Assembly: GCA_045106855.1 (NCBI GenBank)
Contig: JBGCFI010000008.1
Coordinates: 62,001 to 126,000 of the forward strand
Reading direction: 5' to 3'
Source of the DNA: Granulosicoccus sp045106855
GTDB lineage: Bacteria > Pseudomonadota > Gammaproteobacteria > Granulosicoccales > Granulosicoccaceae
Length of the DNA stretch: 64,000 nt
The notes beneath the pieces were generated by a model. It made no database searches and was not told the origin of the DNA. It was given only the letters and a program-made list of their open reading frames with translations. Positions within the stretch are counted from its first letter, which is position 1. The number at the start of each line of letters is the position of its first letter. A program made the position numbers and the translations under genes. Below, piece after piece: positions 62,130-64,000 of this stretch.

Positions 62130-62161
62130 CTCTCTGCCTCAACGAGCGTCGAAGCAGAGAG
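62130..62161. terminator. Hairpin between convergent MFS and barrel-protein genes
   Basis: CTCTCTGC (62130-62137) pairs with GCAGAGAG (62154-62161), extended after one mismatch by TC/GA. No T-run; probably a shared 3' end signal. Confidence 0.4.
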
Positions 62162-62210
62162 TGCTAATACGAGTCAAATTCCGTACTGGTAGGTTTTTTC
62201 AGTTTGCGGG

Positions 62211-62876
62211 CTACTGAATTCCGAAGCGATAGCCGACACCAAAAATGAACTCGTCGATGAGATCTGCGCCAGCATAGAGCGTACCCGGACCCATAGGAAG
62301 ATAGACACCGCCACCCAGTTGCAATTCGATTTCGCTTTCCGAGCCACCACCAAAAACACCAAAGACTGTGTTTATTCTGGGAACATCGACGGTTAACCGT
62401 GTAAAGCCCACATTGGCGTACCAGTTCATGCCGTTATCAGGATTGAAAGCTGTCTTGGGACTAACAAGCAAGGCGGCACCAATGGCGCTGGTATCGAGAT
62501 CGAAACCGCCGCTGTCCAATGTGGCCGTGTGATAACTTGCCTGGATAGCGACATCTTTGTCACCAAAGAAAGATACCGAATCACTCATGTTTGGCAGATA
62601 GTAAAACAAGCCGGCGCCGAAAGCAGTGCCGTCAGGTCCATTTAATTCCGCAAGACCGAAGTCGCCATAGACAGTTAGTGATTCGTTAACACCATAATTG
62701 ATTCGTGCACCGATATTTTGATAGTCCCCACCGGTTGTGAACGATCCTTCTACCGATAGTTGTGGATTGTTTGCCGGATTGGCTGAGCGACCACTGAGAG
62801 TGCCCCAAAAATCAGCGTGAGCCGAGAAACTAACGCCTAGCAGCCCGGCTACCAGCGCAATTCTCATTAGCTTCAT
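62211..62876 (-). CDS. Outer-membrane beta-barrel protein, unassigned family
   Basis: A 221-residue exported protein: signal peptide MKLMRIALVAGLLGVSFSAHA, then alternating-pattern strands (ESLTVYGDFGLAEL, MNWYANVGFTRLTV, IELQLGGGVYLPMG) and a final strand FGVGYRFGIQ. The length suggests an 8- to 10-stranded barrel of the OmpW/OmpA-barrel size class; I cannot name it. GGAGAAG five bases before the ATG at 62876 decides the start. Function unknown. Confidence 0.75.
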   Translation of the reverse strand: MKLMRIALVAGLLGVSFSAHADFWGTLSGRSANPANNPQLSVEGSFTTGGDYQNIGARINYGVNESLTVYGDFGLAELNGPDGTAFGAGLFYYLPNMSDSVSFFGDKDVAIQASYHTATLDSGGFDLDTSAIGAALLVSPKTAFNPDNGMNWYANVGFTRLTVDVPRINTVFGVFGGGSESEIELQLGGGVYLPMGPGTLYAGADLIDEFIFGVGYRFGIQ

Positions 62877-62991
62877 TTTTCTTCTCCGTATGTTTTGCAT
62901 TATTGATGATATGAAATTATGTTCTTACCACACCGTAAGAGTATACACGGGTGATGTAACTTCTCTCGCGCTGCGAGTTTCTACCAAGGTC

Positions 62992-63912
62992 TTAATATTC
63001 CTTGTTATTGCCACTTGCAAAACGCTCCATAAGTGCTATGCAGATAGCGCCCAATATCATCAGGCTTATTGCTATCCAGGTATGGATATCCTGCAGGGCA
63101 GGTACAAACCATTCGTAGCGAGTGATGATTTCCCGGGCAGTTTTTCCGTCGCGTTCAACGGTTTCAACGATGGCTTTTTTCCACGGCCATATTACAACCA
63201 GTGATCCGACCACAAAGCCTGTCATCAATGCCAGAGTCTGGTCGGAATAACGTTTGAACACCCAGGAAAGAATATGGGAAAACGCAATCAGACCAAATGC
63301 GCATCCCAGTGCCAGCGGGATGAGAACGGCTAACGTGAATGAACTGATTGCTCCAAGCACTAATGCATAGTTACCCATGAGAATGAGCACGAATGAGCCT
63401 GAAAGACCTGGCAGTATCATGCTACTTATGGCGATAACTCCACACAGAAAAACATACAGCACTCCATCATTTTCAGATGCTGGTGCAAGTGTTGCGATCG
63501 CCACCGCGACTGCGGTGCCCAGCAGCAATGACACGATCGTGGAAAACTTCCAGCTGCGAACGCCGCGTGCAACATAGGCGATGGAAAGTAGAATCAGGCC
63601 AAAGAAAAAAGCCATGGTGAACTGTTCATATCGCTCCAGCAGAAATTCAAAAAGCCTGGCGAGTGTCACAATACTGAGACCAACGCCACCCAGTAGAGTG
63701 ACAAGCCACAATCCGTCTACATGTTTCCATGCTGCCCTGACATTGCCATGCCGTAACATATTAAGAGCGGTGAGATCACATTGCTTTATAGCGTTGATTA
63801 AACGTTCATAGATACCGGTTATCAGTGCGATCGTGCCACCGGAGACTCCCGGTATGACGTTGGCAGCCCCCATGGCCAGGCCTTTGAGGAACAGGACTAT
63901 CTGTGGATTCAT
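62992..63912 (-). CDS. DUF368 family undecaprenyl-phosphate translocase (PopT-like)
   Basis: A 306-residue polytopic membrane protein with the family hallmark GLAMGAANVIPGVSGGTIALITGIYERL at the N-terminus and its repeat SSMILPGLSGSFVLILMGNY in the middle; the two repeats predict an inverted-repeat fold. DUF368 proteins were recently shown to recycle the lipid carrier C55-P across the inner membrane for peptidoglycan and surface polysaccharide synthesis. The ATG overlaps the stop of the gene before it (ATGA), so it is the second gene or later in an operon running in from the right edge. Confidence 0.88.
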   Translation of the reverse strand: MNPQIVLFLKGLAMGAANVIPGVSGGTIALITGIYERLINAIKQCDLTALNMLRHGNVRAAWKHVDGLWLVTLLGGVGLSIVTLARLFEFLLERYEQFTMAFFFGLILLSIAYVARGVRSWKFSTIVSLLLGTAVAVAIATLAPASENDGVLYVFLCGVIAISSMILPGLSGSFVLILMGNYALVLGAISSFTLAVLIPLALGCAFGLIAFSHILSWVFKRYSDQTLALMTGFVVGSLVVIWPWKKAIVETVERDGKTAREIITRYEWFVPALQDIHTWIAISLMILGAICIALMERFASGNNKEY

Positions 63913-64000
63913 TCTGAAGGTGTGTCGTCAAGGCTGTCCAGAATTGGCAGCATCCAGGGTTTGTTCGCAACTATTTCATCACGAGTGAGTCCGCTAAGTT
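63909..64000 (-). CDS. 3' end of an unidentified gene, truncated by the window edge
   Basis: On the minus strand an open frame enters from the edge and ends in DEIVANKPWMLPILDSLDD plus four residues, then TGA overlapping the DUF368 ATG. Only about 30 codons are visible; product not recognised. The four-base overlap argues that it is a real gene in one operon with DUF368. Confidence 0.55.
   Translation of the reverse strand, partial: LSGLTRDEIVANKPWMLPILDSLDDTPSE

Overview
The window reads as a chromosomal segment of a free-living, aerobic, probably marine gammaproteobacterium of roughly 50% GC. This is inferred from the gene set (dGTPase, TmcA, a fusA2-type EF-G, an RpoE/ChrR singlet-oxygen module, CobST, a reductive pyrimidine pathway, several c-di-GMP proteins); no rRNA or tRNA gene is present to fix the taxonomy. 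I saw no CRISPR array, prophage or conventional insertion sequence. The only mobile-type gene is a REP-associated tyrosine transposase.

Layout. 1-5.1 kb: the C-terminal end of a large Fe-S/FAD oxidoreductase, dsbA, dgt, the RAYT transposase and a Nudix hydrolase. 5.3-7.8 kb: a sarcosine/dimethylglycine dehydrogenase-like flavoprotein. 7.9-10.4 kb: rmlC-rmlD-rmlB (dTDP-rhamnose synthesis, without rmlA), closed by a strong terminator. 10.6-17 kb: a photo-oxidative stress island, with rpoE-chrR on the minus strand and, divergently, COG2907 flavoprotein - DUF1365 - cyclopropane-fatty-acid synthase-like - DUF3833, meeting a DUF6134 gene tail to tail. Two back-to-back ECF-type promoters lie between the divergent units. 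17-27 kb: tmcA, a fasciclin lipoprotein, an M14 cytosolic carboxypeptidase, and a minus-strand cassette of two ATP-grasp ligases, an MFS carrier and amn. 28-35 kb: a stand-alone EF-G (fusA2 type), cobS-cobT without cobN, and a D-cysteine desulfhydrase-like enzyme. 35-48 kb: a CAP-domain secreted protein with 34 QPE tripeptides, an HD-GYP sensor plus a frameshift-truncated sensor, TauD-like and TauE-like genes, a REP pair, and a CHASE-PAS-GGDEF-EAL protein coupled to a periplasmic binding protein. 48-62 kb: a pyrimidine reductive catabolism locus with its own ABC transporter and RutR. 62-64 kb: an outer-membrane barrel protein, a DUF368 undecaprenyl-phosphate translocase, and the end of one more gene.

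How it works together. The best supported circuit is the pyrimidine locus. preT-preA reduce uracil/thymine, hydA opens the ring, an M20 ureidopropionase releases the beta-amino acid, and mmsA finishes the semialdehyde. A perfect RutR palindrome lies between rutR and mmsA, and a near-perfect one overlaps the -35 of a good promoter before preT. The second circuit is RpoE-ChrR, whose predicted promoters drive both the sigma factor and the fatty-acid-modifying operon.

Least explained, and the best candidates for something undescribed: the two-ligase/MFS/amn cassette (23.8-27.0 kb), the HD-GYP protein whose catalytic domain is split by about 165 residues, and the hypoxanthine-DNA glycosylase translationally coupled to rutR.
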